Shown piece after piece: positions 1 through 8,938 of a DNA stretch of 64,000 bases. The position numbers and the translations under genes are program-made. Position 1 is the first letter of the stretch. The number at the start of each line of letters is the position of its first letter. The notes below the pieces were generated by a model. The model had not been told where the DNA came from, did no database searches, and worked only from the letters and a program-made list of their open reading frames with translations. Source of the stretch: Bradyrhizobium sp. cir1 (lineage in GTDB: Bacteria > Pseudomonadota > Alphaproteobacteria > Rhizobiales > Xanthobacteraceae); the NCBI RefSeq assembly GCF_014198245.1, contig NZ_JACIHE010000001.1:310001-374000 (forward strand), in the 5' to 3' direction.

Positions 1-90
1 CACGGGAAAGAGCCGGGCCTCGTCCAGCGCCGCGACGACGGCGGGGCGCTCGGCATTGGACACAAACAGGATCGGGCCCGCCTGGGACAT
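1..90 (-). CDS. 5' end of an unidentified protein, cut by window edge
   Basis: An ATG at 88-90 on the minus strand opens a frame that runs off the left edge. The 30 visible residues begin MSQAGPILFVSNAERPAVV and have the hydrophobic beta-strand/helix alternation of a response-regulator-like or Rossmann-like N-terminus. It lies 85 bp downstream of the acyl-CoA synthetase gene on the same strand, so the two may be cotranscribed. Too little is visible to name a family. Confidence 0.5.
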   Translation of the reverse strand, partial: MSQAGPILFVSNAERPAVVAALDEARLFPV

Positions 91-175
91 TGGGAAACTC
101 TGATCACGCAACAGGTGCCGCGCAATCTAGTTTGGCCGCCTTAATGCGGCGTCAACGTCTCAGGCGAAACTGGGC

Positions 176-1711
176 TCAAGCCGGCCCGGAGCGGTCGCGA
201 AAAGCTTCGACCATCAGGGGGTTAAGCCCGAGCTCGCTGAGCGCCTCGCGGGCGCGGGCATTGTCCTGGGCCCGCCCTGCCAGCCGGTGGCCGGAGAGGC
301 GGTCGGGCAGTGCAGTGAGCAGGGCGCCCTGGCCGAGCCGGCGCGCCCATTCCTGGAGGTCGTTGGAGAGGAAACGGTAGCCGCCGACGGCCATGATGCC
401 GGAAGGTGGCGCGGTGATGCAGATTGCGCCGCTGGCACGGTCGAGCCGCGCGGCATAGCCGGTGTCGACATAGTCACGCGGGGGCTGCGCGGTCAGCGTC
501 TCGCCGACCGGCTGCGGCGGGGCGTAGGCCGCGATCGGCACCATCGCCCCGCGCAGGCCAAGCGTGCCCTTCGGCGTCAGCAGGATCTCGCCGGCGATGG
601 AGGAGCCCGCCTGCTCACGCGGCGCGCCGTGCGGTCCCGGCATCACCGGCACCGGCATGCCGTCCTCGCCGCGGCGGACGCCGAACAATCCGGCCTCGCC
701 GAACAGATAGACGTCGGTCAGCGGCGCATGCGGCGCGATCCAGGCATCGCTCGCCGCCACCTGCTCCGGCGCGCGCCACAGGCCGATGACGTTGCGCAAG
801 CTCGGCATCCGTGCCGCGAGGTCGGCATCGCCGAGCCGCAGCGCGAGCTGCGCCGGCGCGATCAGCACCTCGCATTCATGCTCGTTGATCTGCTGCTCCA
901 GCACGTCGTTCTCGAACGGGTGATGCAGCGCCAGCGTGCCGCCCGACAGCAGCCACACCGCGAGCGAGGAGGCGAGGCCTGCGAATGACATCGGCGTGAA
1001 CGCCGCCATCACGGTCGCGCCCTGCCTGACGTCGGCTTCGAGCGACATCGCAAGACCGCCGGCGATCAGGCTGAAATGCGGCCGCGGCACCGGGCGAAAG
1101 CCCTCCGCCGTGACGTCGAAGGAGATCATCGCCGCCTTGCGGCCGTCCTGGATCACGGCGCGCGTGGTGCCGGGCGGACGGGCCAGGACGTCGTCGAGCG
1201 AGGCCATGCCTTCGGGCAGGTCGCCTCCGAAGCCGTAGACATGACGGATCGAGAACGCCTCGGCGGCAGCGTGCATCGCGAGGTCGGCATAGCTGACGCC
1301 GTCGACCGTGCTCATGGTGACGATGGCGCGCGCCGCGGTGCGGTTGAGCGCCGCGGCCAGTTCCGCGTGCCGCCACAGCAGCGGCAGCACGGCGACGACG
1401 AGGCCGGCGCGATGGGCGGCGAGCACGGTGAGCACGAACTCGACCGTGTTGGGTAACTGGATCGCGACGACGGAATTGGCCGGCAGGCCCGATTCGACGA
1501 AATGGGCCGACAGGGCCTCGATGGCGGTGTCGGCCTCGGCATAGCTCATCCGCCGCGGCTGATGTCCGGTGATGCGCGCCTTGTTGAGGGGATCGAGCAG
1601 GGCGGTCGCGTGCGGCTGCCGCATCAGCGTGCGCTGAAACAGCGTGTCGAGGGTCGGCGATACGGCTGGCTGGTTCACGGCGTCACTTCGTTTGCGTCGC
1701 TTGAGGCTCAC
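176..1711 (-). CDS. Degenerate class I adenylate-forming enzyme (acyl-CoA synthetase-like)
   Basis: About 500 residues with the overall AMP-binding (ANL) layout: an N-terminal 'MSYAEADTAIEALSAHF' segment, 'LPNTVEFVLTVLAAHRAGLV', and a mid 'VYLFGEAGLFGVRR' region where the adenine-binding motif should be. The Ser/Thr/Gly-rich phosphate-binding P-loop of the family (TSGTTGxPKG) is absent: the expected place, near residues 195-215, reads MISFDVTAEGFRPVPRPHF. The C-terminal catalytic-lysine region is also not recognisable. Catalysis is therefore doubtful; a lost-function or re-purposed synthetase homologue is the better description. The first codon at 1711 is GTG and overlaps the upstream binding-protein gene by 29 bp. 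A second in-frame GTG at 1678, just after that gene's stop, is an equally good start. Translational coupling is likely either way. Confidence 0.7.
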   Translation of the reverse strand: MSLKRRKRSDAVNQPAVSPTLDTLFQRTLMRQPHATALLDPLNKARITGHQPRRMSYAEADTAIEALSAHFVESGLPANSVVAIQLPNTVEFVLTVLAAHRAGLVVAVLPLLWRHAELAAALNRTAARAIVTMSTVDGVSYADLAMHAAAEAFSIRHVYGFGGDLPEGMASLDDVLARPPGTTRAVIQDGRKAAMISFDVTAEGFRPVPRPHFSLIAGGLAMSLEADVRQGATVMAAFTPMSFAGLASSLAVWLLSGGTLALHHPFENDVLEQQINEHECEVLIAPAQLALRLGDADLAARMPSLRNVIGLWRAPEQVAASDAWIAPHAPLTDVYLFGEAGLFGVRRGEDGMPVPVMPGPHGAPREQAGSSIAGEILLTPKGTLGLRGAMVPIAAYAPPQPVGETLTAQPPRDYVDTGYAARLDRASGAICITAPPSGIMAVGGYRFLSNDLQEWARRLGQGALLTALPDRLSGHRLAGRAQDNARAREALSELGLNPLMVEAFRDRSGPA

Positions 1712-3527
1712 CCTTCGACCACCAGGTCTCCGGCAAATAGCCGGACAGCGCGGTGGCCTTCGGCCGTTCTATCCGATTCCAGCGCGCGATCCATTGCTCG
1801 GATACGTTAAACAGCGGGATTGTGTAGGAGCCCGCGATCAGGGCGCGATCGAGCGCACGCACTGCCGAGACGAAATCCGTATGTTCACGGGCCTCCAGCA
1901 GGGCGCCGATCATGGCGTCGATGGCGCGATCCCTGGCGCCCATGTAGTTGCGGGTGCCCGGGTTGTCGGCGGCCGCGCTGCCCCAATAGAAATACTGCTC
2001 GTTGCCGGGCGACAGTGACTGGTCCCAGCGGTTCTGGATCATGTCGAACTCGTAAGCGAGCCGGCGCTGGTCGAATTGGACGGGATCGACCGCGCGCACG
2101 CTCGCCTCGATGCCGGCGCGCCTGAGGTCGCGCTGGAAGGCGAGCGCGATGCGCTCCTGGTCGCGGGTCGTGACCATGATCTCGAAGGTGAAGGGCGCCT
2201 TGGTCGTGCGGTTGCGCAGCACGGTGCCGTCGAGATCGTAGCCCGCCTCCGACAACAGTTTCAGCGCGGCGCGCAGCGTCGTGCGGTCGCGGCCCGAACC
2301 ATCGGTCACGGGCAGGCGGTAGCTGCCCTCCATGATCTCGGGCGGAATTTGCGCGGCGAACGGCTTGAGCAGCTCGCGCTCGCGCGCATCCGCAGGCCTG
2401 CCATAGGCCGACAGCTCCGAGCCGGCGAAGTAGCCGGCGACGCGCGAATAGAGGCCGAAGAAGTAGTTGCGGTTGACCAGCTCGAAATCGAACAGCAGCG
2501 TCAGGGCCTTTCGTACCCGGATGTCGGCGAAGACCGGACGGCGCGTGTTGAACACCAGGAATTCGGAAGGCTGCGGCACGCGGGGCTTGATGGTGTCGCG
2601 GATCACCTCGCCGCTTCTGGCGGCCGGAAAATCGTAGCCGTCGTGCCAGCGCAAAGGCTCGTGCTCGATGCGGAAATCATAGAGGCCGCGCTTGAAGGCT
2701 TCGAACTGGCCGTTCGCCTCGCGAAAATAGTCGAGCCTGATCTCGTCGAAATTGTAGAGCCCGCGATTGATGGCGAGGTCGCGGCCCCAATAATCGGGAT
2801 TGCGCGTGAGCGTCACGCTCGCGCCAGGTTTCACCGCGGTCACGCGATAGGGGCCCGAGCCGACGGGGCTCGTCAGTGTCGTTTCCTCGAAGGTTGCGGT
2901 ATCAACTGCATGCTTCGGCAGGATCGGCATCAGGCCGAGGATCAGCGGCAATTCCCGGTCGTTGGCCCCGGCAAGATCGAAGCGGACGGTGAGAGGATCG
3001 GGCGCCTCGGCCTTGGTGGCCTTGGCATAGTATTGCCGCAGGTTCGGGCGGCCGCGGTCGCGCAGCAGCTGCCAGGAAAACAGCACGTCCTCGGCCGTTA
3101 CCGGCTTGCCGTCGGAGAAGCGGGCACGGGGATCGAGGCGGAACGTGACGAAGGTCCGGTCGTCGTCGGTTTCGACGGACCTCGCAAGCAGGCCGTACAG
3201 TGTGAACGGCTCGTCCTGGCCGCGCGCGAGCAGGCTCTCGATCACGTAGTTGCGCACCGGCTGCACCGCCAATCCCTTCACGATGAAGGGATTGAGACTG
3301 TCGAAGGTTCCGAGAATGCCCCAGGTCAGCCGGCCGCCCTTGCGGGCATCGGGATTGGCGTAGGGCATGTGGGTGAAATCGGCGGGCATCGCCGGCTTGC
3401 CGTGCATGGCGATGGCATGGGCTTCCTCGGCGCGTGCAGCACCGGTCGACAGCGCAAACGTGAGCGCAAAGGCAAGGACGCAGAGGCGGAGACCGGGGCC
3501 CTCGAAGAGGCGCTGGAACATGAACAT
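1683..3527 (-). CDS. Family 5 extracellular solute-binding protein, YejA type
   Basis: Periplasmic oligopeptide-type binding component of an ABC importer. The frame is open to 3608, but the ATG at 3527 gives MFMFQRLFEGPGLRLCVLAF followed by a typical signal peptide ending ARAEE. The mature part shows the SBP_bac_5 signatures: 'GGRLTWGILGTFDSLNPF', 'DGKPVTAEDVLFSW', 'SGPYRVTAVKPGASVTLTRN' and 'YWGRDLAINRG'. Length (about 614 aa) and the early HAIAMHGKPAMPADFTHMPY segment fit the YejA subfamily, which in enterobacteria delivers microcin C-like peptides to YejBEF. No permease or ATPase gene lies within the window; partners would be beyond the left edge or elsewhere. It overlaps the acyl-CoA synthetase-like gene downstream. 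Confidence 0.88.
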   Translation of the reverse strand: MFMFQRLFEGPGLRLCVLAFALTFALSTGAARAEEAHAIAMHGKPAMPADFTHMPYANPDARKGGRLTWGILGTFDSLNPFIVKGLAVQPVRNYVIESLLARGQDEPFTLYGLLARSVETDDDRTFVTFRLDPRARFSDGKPVTAEDVLFSWQLLRDRGRPNLRQYYAKATKAEAPDPLTVRFDLAGANDRELPLILGLMPILPKHAVDTATFEETTLTSPVGSGPYRVTAVKPGASVTLTRNPDYWGRDLAINRGLYNFDEIRLDYFREANGQFEAFKRGLYDFRIEHEPLRWHDGYDFPAARSGEVIRDTIKPRVPQPSEFLVFNTRRPVFADIRVRKALTLLFDFELVNRNYFFGLYSRVAGYFAGSELSAYGRPADARERELLKPFAAQIPPEIMEGSYRLPVTDGSGRDRTTLRAALKLLSEAGYDLDGTVLRNRTTKAPFTFEIMVTTRDQERIALAFQRDLRRAGIEASVRAVDPVQFDQRRLAYEFDMIQNRWDQSLSPGNEQYFYWGSAAADNPGTRNYMGARDRAIDAMIGALLEAREHTDFVSAVRALDRALIAGSYTIPLFNVSEQWIARWNRIERPKATALSGYLPETWWSKGEPQATQTK

Positions 3528-3787
3528 CGGCACACGTTGATTCGAGGACCGGCGGGACTGAATCCTATCACAGGGAATTTCACCGGACGCAGCTGTGGAT
3601 GTGGTCAAAGACGCTTGTCGGCATTGATCTTTTCGTCGGCCACGCTAAGAAGGCACCCAATCGCGCAAGAGCGCCGAGCCCGTCACGTATCCGCCTCAAT
3701 TGACGGGGAGAGAGCCGCGCCCAAGGCGGCTTGGTTCGGTGCTTCGGAGCGGTTCGGGCACTTCCCGTTCAGAAAGGGTTTTCTGCA

Positions 3788-4615
3788 ATGAATTTCCGTT
3801 ACTTGGCCGCGTCCGTCCGGCCGCGCGGGCGACTTCTCGCCTTGTTGACGGCGACGGCATTGGCCGTCCCGTTTGCCGCCGAAGCCCAGACCCCGGCGCC
3901 GGCTCCCGGTGCGCCCGCCGCGCCCAAGGCGGCCCCGGCCCCGAAGGCGGCTCCAAAGGCTGCCCCCAAGGCTCCGGCGCCTGCCCAGGCGCAGCCGGCC
4001 CAGCAGGCTCCCGCGCAAGGCGCCCCGGCGCAGCAGGGCGCGGCCCAGCCCGCCGACCAGCAGATCCAGCTGATCTACGCGCCCTGGACCAAGTTCTGCC
4101 TCAAGGGCCAGGACGCCAACGCCAAGCAGGTCTGCTTCACGGGCAAGGACGGCCGCATCGAATCGGGCCAGCCGGTCATTGCCGCCGTCATCATCGAGCC
4201 GGAAGGCGAGCCCAAGAAGATCCTGCGCGTGACGCTGCCGCTCGGCATGCAGCTCGTGCACGGTACCCGCATCATCGTGGACAGCAACGCGCCGCTGCAG
4301 CAGCCGTATGTGATCTGCTTCCAGAACGGCTGCATGTCCGACTACGAGGCCACGCCCGAGCTCATCAACAGCATGAAGAAGGGCCAGAATCTCGTTGTCC
4401 AGGCGATCAACGCCAACGGCGCGCCGCTGACCCTGCCGCTGCCGCTCGCCGGCGAATTCCAGAAGGCCTATGACGGTCCGCCGACCGATCCGAAGGTGTT
4501 CGAGGAAACCCAGAAGAAGCTCCAGGAAGAGCTTCAGAAGAAGGCCGACGAGCAGCGCAAGAAGCTCGAGCAGCAGGGCACGCCGCCCGGCGCAGCGCCG
4601 ACCGGCCAGAAGTAA
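3788..4615 (+). CDS. Invasion-associated locus B (IalB) family protein
   Basis: Secreted protein of about 275 aa. The ATG at 3788 precedes a signal peptide (MNFRYLAASVRPRGRLLALL through the FAAEAQ cleavage region). Residues 35-90 form a low-complexity Ala/Pro/Lys/Gln linker of repeated 'APKAAP' and 'PAQQ' units. From about residue 95 comes the IalB domain ('YAPWTKFCLKGQDANAKQVC', 'RVTLPLGMQLVHGTRIIVD', 'CFQNGCMSDYEATPELI') with its conserved cysteines. The tail is Lys/Glu-rich and probably a coiled coil (KKLQEELQKKADEQRKKLEQ). In Bartonella IalB contributes to erythrocyte invasion; in rhizobia the role is unknown and probably envelope-related. A strong intrinsic terminator follows immediately. 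Confidence 0.88.
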   Translation: MNFRYLAASVRPRGRLLALLTATALAVPFAAEAQTPAPAPGAPAAPKAAPAPKAAPKAAPKAPAPAQAQPAQQAPAQGAPAQQGAAQPADQQIQLIYAPWTKFCLKGQDANAKQVCFTGKDGRIESGQPVIAAVIIEPEGEPKKILRVTLPLGMQLVHGTRIIVDSNAPLQQPYVICFQNGCMSDYEATPELINSMKKGQNLVVQAINANGAPLTLPLPLAGEFQKAYDGPPTDPKVFEETQKKLQEELQKKADEQRKKLEQQGTPPGAAPTGQK

Positions 4616-4638
4616 TTGGGACCAAATCCCGGACATGA

Positions 4639-4666
4639 AAAAGGCGCTCATTCGAGCGCCTTTTTT
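4639..4666 (+). terminator. Rho-independent terminator after the IalB gene
   Basis: Perfect AGGCGCT / AGCGCCT stem with a six-base loop, flanked by an A-run and followed by six T's. It lies 25 bp after the IalB stop. Because the A-run and T-run flank it symmetrically, it can also terminate the convergent hspQ transcript. Confidence 0.9.
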
Positions 4667-4692
4667 GCTGACCCGCCGTGTCCGAGCGAAGA

Positions 4693-5025
4693 TCAGTTCA
4701 GCGACGGATTGCGCGGGCGGTAGCCGCCGCCCTTGTCCTTGATGAAGATCTCGGCGACCTGCGAGTGCCGGATCGGCTCGCCGGAATCATCGGGCAACAG
4801 GTTCTGCTCGGAGACGTAGGCGACGTACTCGGACTCCGCGTTCTCCGCGAGCAGGTGGTAGAACGGCTGGTCCTTGTGGGGCCGCACCTCCTCGGGAATC
4901 GACAGCCACCACTCCTCGGTGTTGTTGAATTCCGGATCGATGTCGAAGATCACGCCCCGGAACGAGAAGATCCGGTGGCGCACGACCTGTCCGATCTGGA
5001 ATTTGGCGGTCCGCGCTTTAATCAT
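4693..5025 (-). CDS. hspQ: Heat shock protein HspQ (YccV-like)
   Basis: A 110-aa protein with the YccV/HspQ hemimethylated-DNA-binding fold: 'KFQIGQVVRHRIFSFRGVIF', 'DIDPEFNNTEEWWLSIP', 'QPFYHLLAENAESEYVAYVS' and 'EQNLLPDDSGEPIRH'. In E. coli HspQ modulates Lon protease and promotes degradation of mutant DnaA. Length and motif order match the family exactly. It is a single gene convergent with the IalB gene and shares its terminator. Confidence 0.93.
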   Translation of the reverse strand: MIKARTAKFQIGQVVRHRIFSFRGVIFDIDPEFNNTEEWWLSIPEEVRPHKDQPFYHLLAENAESEYVAYVSEQNLLPDDSGEPIRHSQVAEIFIKDKGGGYRPRNPSLN

Positions 5026-5131
5026 TCCCCGTCGATAGACCAGGATTGTGGCCGATGCTAGTGGCCTTGTCGGGAATTAACCTTCGCGTCCGGGGCGGAT
5101 AGCCCCCAAGTCTTCAGAAAACACTTCATCA

Positions 5132-6085
5132 ATGCTCGATATCCTCAATCTAGCTCTACCTTATTTTGGCCTGATCTTCGTTGGTTTCGCGTGCGGCAAG
5201 GTCAAGGCCCTGCCGGAATCGGGCCTCGCCTGGATGAACTTCTTCCTGCTCTACGTGTCGCTGCCGGCGCTGCTGTTCGCGATCATGTCGAAGACGCCGT
5301 TTGCGGAGCTGAACAACCCGCCATTCCTGGTCGCGACCACGCTGTCGACGGTGGCCGCGTTCACGCTGGCGCTGGTCGTCGGCAAGGTGCTGGGACGCCT
5401 GACATTGCGCGAGGCGACGCTCGCAGGGCTCTCCGGCGGCTACGGCAATATCGGCTATATGGGACCGGGGCTGGCGCTCGCAGTGCTCGGGACGAAGGCG
5501 GCGGCGCCGACCGCGCTGATCTTCTGCTGCGACAGCATCTTCCTGTTCACGATCGTGCCGCTCTTGATCGAGCTCTCCGATCGCGACCATCCCTCCATCG
5601 TGCATGCCTTCGGCGTGGTGCTGAAGCAGATCGTGCTCAACCCGCTGATCATGTCGGCCTGCTTTGGCGCGGCGGTGGCGGCGCTCCATATCGAGCTGCC
5701 GGTCGCGCTCGACCGCACCATCACCTTCCTCCAGAACGCGGCCGCGCCGACGGCGCTGTTCGTGCTCGGCGTGACGGTGGCGCTCCGCCCGTTCGACCGT
5801 GTGCCGTGGGAGGTGCCGGGCGTGATCGCGGTGAAGCTCCTGATCCATCCGCTCGCGGCGTTCGGCCTGATGCTGGCGTTCGGCCCGTTCGCGCAGCCCT
5901 GGGCCGCGACCGCCGTGCTGATGGCCTCGCTGCCGCCGGCATTGAACGTGTTTGTCATCGCCCGGCAGAACGATGCCTGGATCGAATCTGCCTCCGTCGC
6001 CGTACTGCTCGGGACGTTTGCGTCGGTGGTCACGCTCACGAGCGTGATGTGGGCGATCCAGACGGGCCGGCTGGCGTTTCCGTAA
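5132..6085 (+). CDS. AEC family transporter (auxin efflux carrier-like permease)
   Basis: A 317-aa integral membrane protein with about ten hydrophobic segments, beginning MLDILNLALPYFGLIFVGFA. It carries AEC/Mem_trans features: an N-terminal five-helix half ('GNIGYMGPGLALAVLGTKAA'), a central loop, and a second five-helix half with 'AAPTALFVLGVTVALRP' and 'MASLPPALNVFVIARQ'. Bacterial members export or import small carboxylates such as malate or malonate; the substrate here cannot be inferred. It ends 6 bp before the convergent hydroxylase gene. Confidence 0.9.
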   Translation: MLDILNLALPYFGLIFVGFACGKVKALPESGLAWMNFFLLYVSLPALLFAIMSKTPFAELNNPPFLVATTLSTVAAFTLALVVGKVLGRLTLREATLAGLSGGYGNIGYMGPGLALAVLGTKAAAPTALIFCCDSIFLFTIVPLLIELSDRDHPSIVHAFGVVLKQIVLNPLIMSACFGAAVAALHIELPVALDRTITFLQNAAAPTALFVLGVTVALRPFDRVPWEVPGVIAVKLLIHPLAAFGLMLAFGPFAQPWAATAVLMASLPPALNVFVIARQNDAWIESASVAVLLGTFASVVTLTSVMWAIQTGRLAFP

Positions 6086-6091
6086 GAGGCG

Positions 6092-7276
6092 CTACCGCCG
6101 CCAGGTCGGCGTCAGGCCTTCGCGCATGGCGAAACGCCGGAGCGGGCCGATAGCGCCGAGCAGGTGCATGCCGACGGCGCGGACCGGCTGGAGCGGCAGG
6201 AAGTCGTTGAGCAAGGAGCGGTTGGCGATGTCGATCGCGAAGGTCCGGCTCAGGATGTCGGGCCGCCGGGCGCGGTCATAGCGCTTGAGCACGTCGTCCG
6301 CGCCGGGATCCCGGCCCGCCGCGATCGCCTCGCCCGCGAGCTTCGCGATGTCGGCTGCATCCCTGAGGCCGAGATTGAGGCCCTGGGCGCCGATCGGAGG
6401 AACCACATGGGCGGCTTCGCCGACCAGCGCGATACGGTCGCGGCCGAAGGATCTTGGACGCTCGATCGCAAGCGGAAACAGGTTGCGACCGGGCTCGACC
6501 GTCATGCGTCCCAGGATCGAATGCGACTGCTTCTCGATCGCGGCGGACAGCTCCTCGTCACTCAAGCCGCGCAGCCGCTCGGCGTCGGCAGGCGCCGAGA
6601 CCCAGACGATGCTGGAGCGGTCGCCGGGCAGGGGCACGAACACGCAGGGCCCGTGCGGCGTGTGGAACTCGGTCGAGACGTTGCGATGCGGCCGCGTGTG
6701 GCCGACGTTGAAGGTCAGCGCGGTCTGCGTCAGCTCGCGCCGCACGACCTCGATGCCGGCGGCCTCCCGGCACAGCGAATGCCGGCCGTCGGCACCGACC
6801 ACGAGCCGGGCGGAGAGGAATTGTGCGGAGGCGGTGCGGACCGCGACGTCGTCGGCTTCGATGATGATGCTTTCGGCCTCGTCGTCGAAGCGGACGATCC
6901 CGGGTAGCTCGGCCGCGCGCTCTTCCAGCGCCAGCATCAGCGAGCGGTTGTCGATGTTGTAGCCGAAGGCGTCGAGCCCGATTTCGTGACAGCAGAAACG
7001 AACCTCCGGCGCGCGGAACAGCCGGCCGGTGTCGTCGACGAGCCGCATGACCTCCAGCGCGGCCGCCTTGTCCTTGCAGCGCTGCCAGACGTCGAGGCTC
7101 TCCAGGAGATCGATGGAGGCACCCAGCAGCGCGGTGGTGCGATTGTCGGCATAGGGCAGACGCCGAGCCACCAGCGCGGTCCGTGCTCCGGCCTGCGCCA
7201 ATGCGATCGCCGCTGCTATCCCCGCCGGTCCGCCGCCGATCACGGCTGCGTCAAAATGTGTCGATGCGTCTGTCAT
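6092..7276 (-). CDS. UbiH/UbiF/COQ6-family FAD-dependent hydroxylase
   Basis: A 394-aa flavoprotein monooxygenase. It shows the N-terminal dinucleotide-binding motif 'AAVIGGGPAGIAAAIALAQA', the mid-protein DG motif 'LVVGADGRHSLCREAAG' and the second FAD motif 'ALVGEAAHVVPPIGAQGLNL'. This combination is diagnostic of the UbiH/UbiF/UbiI/VisC group, which hydroxylates the ubiquinone ring at C1, C5 or C6. Which position this paralogue serves cannot be told. It is monocistronic and convergent with the AEC transporter; its upstream region is shared with the divergent pcs gene. Confidence 0.9.
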   Translation of the reverse strand: MTDASTHFDAAVIGGGPAGIAAAIALAQAGARTALVARRLPYADNRTTALLGASIDLLESLDVWQRCKDKAAALEVMRLVDDTGRLFRAPEVRFCCHEIGLDAFGYNIDNRSLMLALEERAAELPGIVRFDDEAESIIIEADDVAVRTASAQFLSARLVVGADGRHSLCREAAGIEVVRRELTQTALTFNVGHTRPHRNVSTEFHTPHGPCVFVPLPGDRSSIVWVSAPADAERLRGLSDEELSAAIEKQSHSILGRMTVEPGRNLFPLAIERPRSFGRDRIALVGEAAHVVPPIGAQGLNLGLRDAADIAKLAGEAIAAGRDPGADDVLKRYDRARRPDILSRTFAIDIANRSLLNDFLPLQPVRAVGMHLLGAIGPLRRFAMREGLTPTWRR

Positions 7277-7405
7277 GGAACGACAAATGACACGCCCCGC
7301 GGCAAATTCAAGCCCACCTATTTTTCCTTGGTTTTATGGCGAATTGTGCCACCGGGCGCCGTAATGGCTTATGTGCAAATCGCCCCCATTCTGATAGCAG
7401 AAGCC

Positions 7406-8131
7406 ATGGACAGCCAAGAGGATTCCCTGAAGCCGACCCCCGCGATCCGCGCCGCGGCGTTCTCGGTGCATATCTTCACCGCCTTCGGCGGGGCGGTCGC
7501 TCTATTGGCGATGCTGGAGGCCGTGCGCGAGCACTGGGCGGCGATGTTTCAATGGCTGGGCGTCGCGCTGATCATCGACGCGATCGACGGTCCGATCGCG
7601 CGCCGGCTCGACGTCAAGAACGTGCAGCCGAACTGGTCGGGCGACGTGCTCGATCTCGTGGTCGACTTCGTCACCTATGTGTTCGTGCCCGCCTATGCGA
7701 TCGTGGCGAGCGGGCTGTTGCTGCCGGTCGCGGCGCCCTTGCTCGGCGTCGCCATCATCGTCACCAGCGCATTATATTTCGCCGATCTGCGCATGAAGGC
7801 CGACGACAATCACTTCCGCGGTTTTCCGGCGCTGTGGAATGCGGCGGCGTTCTATCTGTTCCTGCTGCACTGGACGCCGTTGTGGTCCACGCTGCTGGTG
7901 GCGGCCTTGGTGGTGCTGACATTCGTGCCGTTCCACGTGCTGCATCCGGTCCGCGTCGTGCGGCTGCGCTGGCTGACGATGTCGCTGATCGCGATCTGGG
8001 CGATGCTGTCCCTCTACACGCTGGAGATGGACTTTCACGTCGGCATCGGCGTGACGGTTGCGCTGTGCGCGATCGCGCTCTGGATCAGCTTCAGCGACGC
8101 GTTGATCCGCTTCGCAAGATCCTTCGCATGA
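7406..8131 (+). CDS. pcs: Phosphatidylcholine synthase
   Basis: Membrane enzyme that condenses choline with CDP-diacylglycerol to give phosphatidylcholine, a direct pathway typical of plant- and animal-associated alphaproteobacteria. The 241-aa product from ATG 7406 has the CDP-alcohol phosphotransferase signature: Asp58, Asp61-Gly62, Ala65-Arg66, then Gly79, Asp83 and Asp87 with the exact DxxDGxxAR...GxxxDxxxD spacing. It has about eight hydrophobic helices, as expected for Pcs. An in-frame ATG at 7364 would add 14 residues; the downstream start gives the family's usual N-terminus. The last base of the stop overlaps the start region of terC, so the two are coupled. Confidence 0.93.
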   Translation: MDSQEDSLKPTPAIRAAAFSVHIFTAFGGAVALLAMLEAVREHWAAMFQWLGVALIIDAIDGPIARRLDVKNVQPNWSGDVLDLVVDFVTYVFVPAYAIVASGLLLPVAAPLLGVAIIVTSALYFADLRMKADDNHFRGFPALWNAAAFYLFLLHWTPLWSTLLVAALVVLTFVPFHVLHPVRVVRLRWLTMSLIAIWAMLSLYTLEMDFHVGIGVTVALCAIALWISFSDALIRFARSFA

Positions 8132-8862
8132 TGCATCTGATCACCAGCCCCGAGGCGTGGGCCGCGCTGCTGACCCTGACCTCGCTCGAGATCGTGCTCG
8201 GCATCGACAACGTCATCTTCCTGTCTGTGATCGTCTCGCGCATCCCGGAGCGGCAGGCGAACCGCGCCCGCCAGATCGGGCTGGCGCTGGCGCTGGTCTT
8301 CCGCATCATCCTGCTCAGCGTGCTGGTCTGGCTGATCGGCCTGACCGCGCCGGTGTTCTCGGTCGCAGGTTACGACTTCTCCTGGCGCGACCTGATCCTG
8401 ATCGGCGGCGGCCTGTTCCTGATCGCGAAGACCACGCACGAGATCCACGCCGAGGTCGAGGCCGATGACGGCGAGGGCGATGAGAAATCCGGCGGCAGCG
8501 CCTTCTTCTGGGTGATCGTCCAGATCATCGTCATCGACATCGTGTTCTCGCTGGACTCGATCATCACCGCGATCGGCATGGCGCAGGACATCGAGATCAT
8601 GATCGCGGCCGTCGTGATCGCCTGCCTGATCATGTACATTTCGTCCGGGCCGGTGTCGCGATTCGTCGCGGAGCATCCGACCACGAAGATGCTGGCGCTG
8701 GCCTTCCTGGTGCTGATCGGCGTCGCGCTGGTCGCGGACGGATTCAAATTTCACATCCCGCGCGGCTACATCTATTTCGCAATTGCGTTCTCGGCGGCGG
8801 TCGAATTCTTCAACGTGCTGGCCAAGAGCAACCGCAAGAAGGCGAGCAAGCCGTCGGCTTAG
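8128..8862 (+). CDS. TerC family integral membrane protein
   Basis: A 244-aa polytopic membrane protein beginning MMHLITSPEAWAALLTLTSL. The TerC signatures are present: 'EIVLGIDNVIFLSVIV' and 'IVIDIVFSLDSIITAIGMAQ', with acidic residues inside membrane helices implicated in Mn/metal-ion export. A charged cytoplasmic loop, 'EVEADDGEGDEKSGG', separates the two halves. The ATG at 8128 overlaps the pcs stop codon (ATGA), showing translational coupling; 8131 is an alternative ATG. Family members assist metal-ion efflux, including loading of exported metalloenzymes. Confidence 0.9.
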   Translation: MMHLITSPEAWAALLTLTSLEIVLGIDNVIFLSVIVSRIPERQANRARQIGLALALVFRIILLSVLVWLIGLTAPVFSVAGYDFSWRDLILIGGGLFLIAKTTHEIHAEVEADDGEGDEKSGGSAFFWVIVQIIVIDIVFSLDSIITAIGMAQDIEIMIAAVVIACLIMYISSGPVSRFVAEHPTTKMLALAFLVLIGVALVADGFKFHIPRGYIYFAIAFSAAVEFFNVLAKSNRKKASKPSA

Positions 8863-8938
8863 GCGTTCCAGCCGGCGTCGAGTTGACAAGACGGGCGCGA
8901 TGTCTTTCGCTCAGCCTTGGAGAAGAGGAGGTCAGGTG

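Noticed and set aside
2076..3791. 571-codon plus-strand open frame opposite the YejA-type gene
   Set aside because: Arg/Asp/His-rich composition without recognisable motifs. It is an antisense shadow of a clear solute-binding-protein gene in GC-rich DNA.
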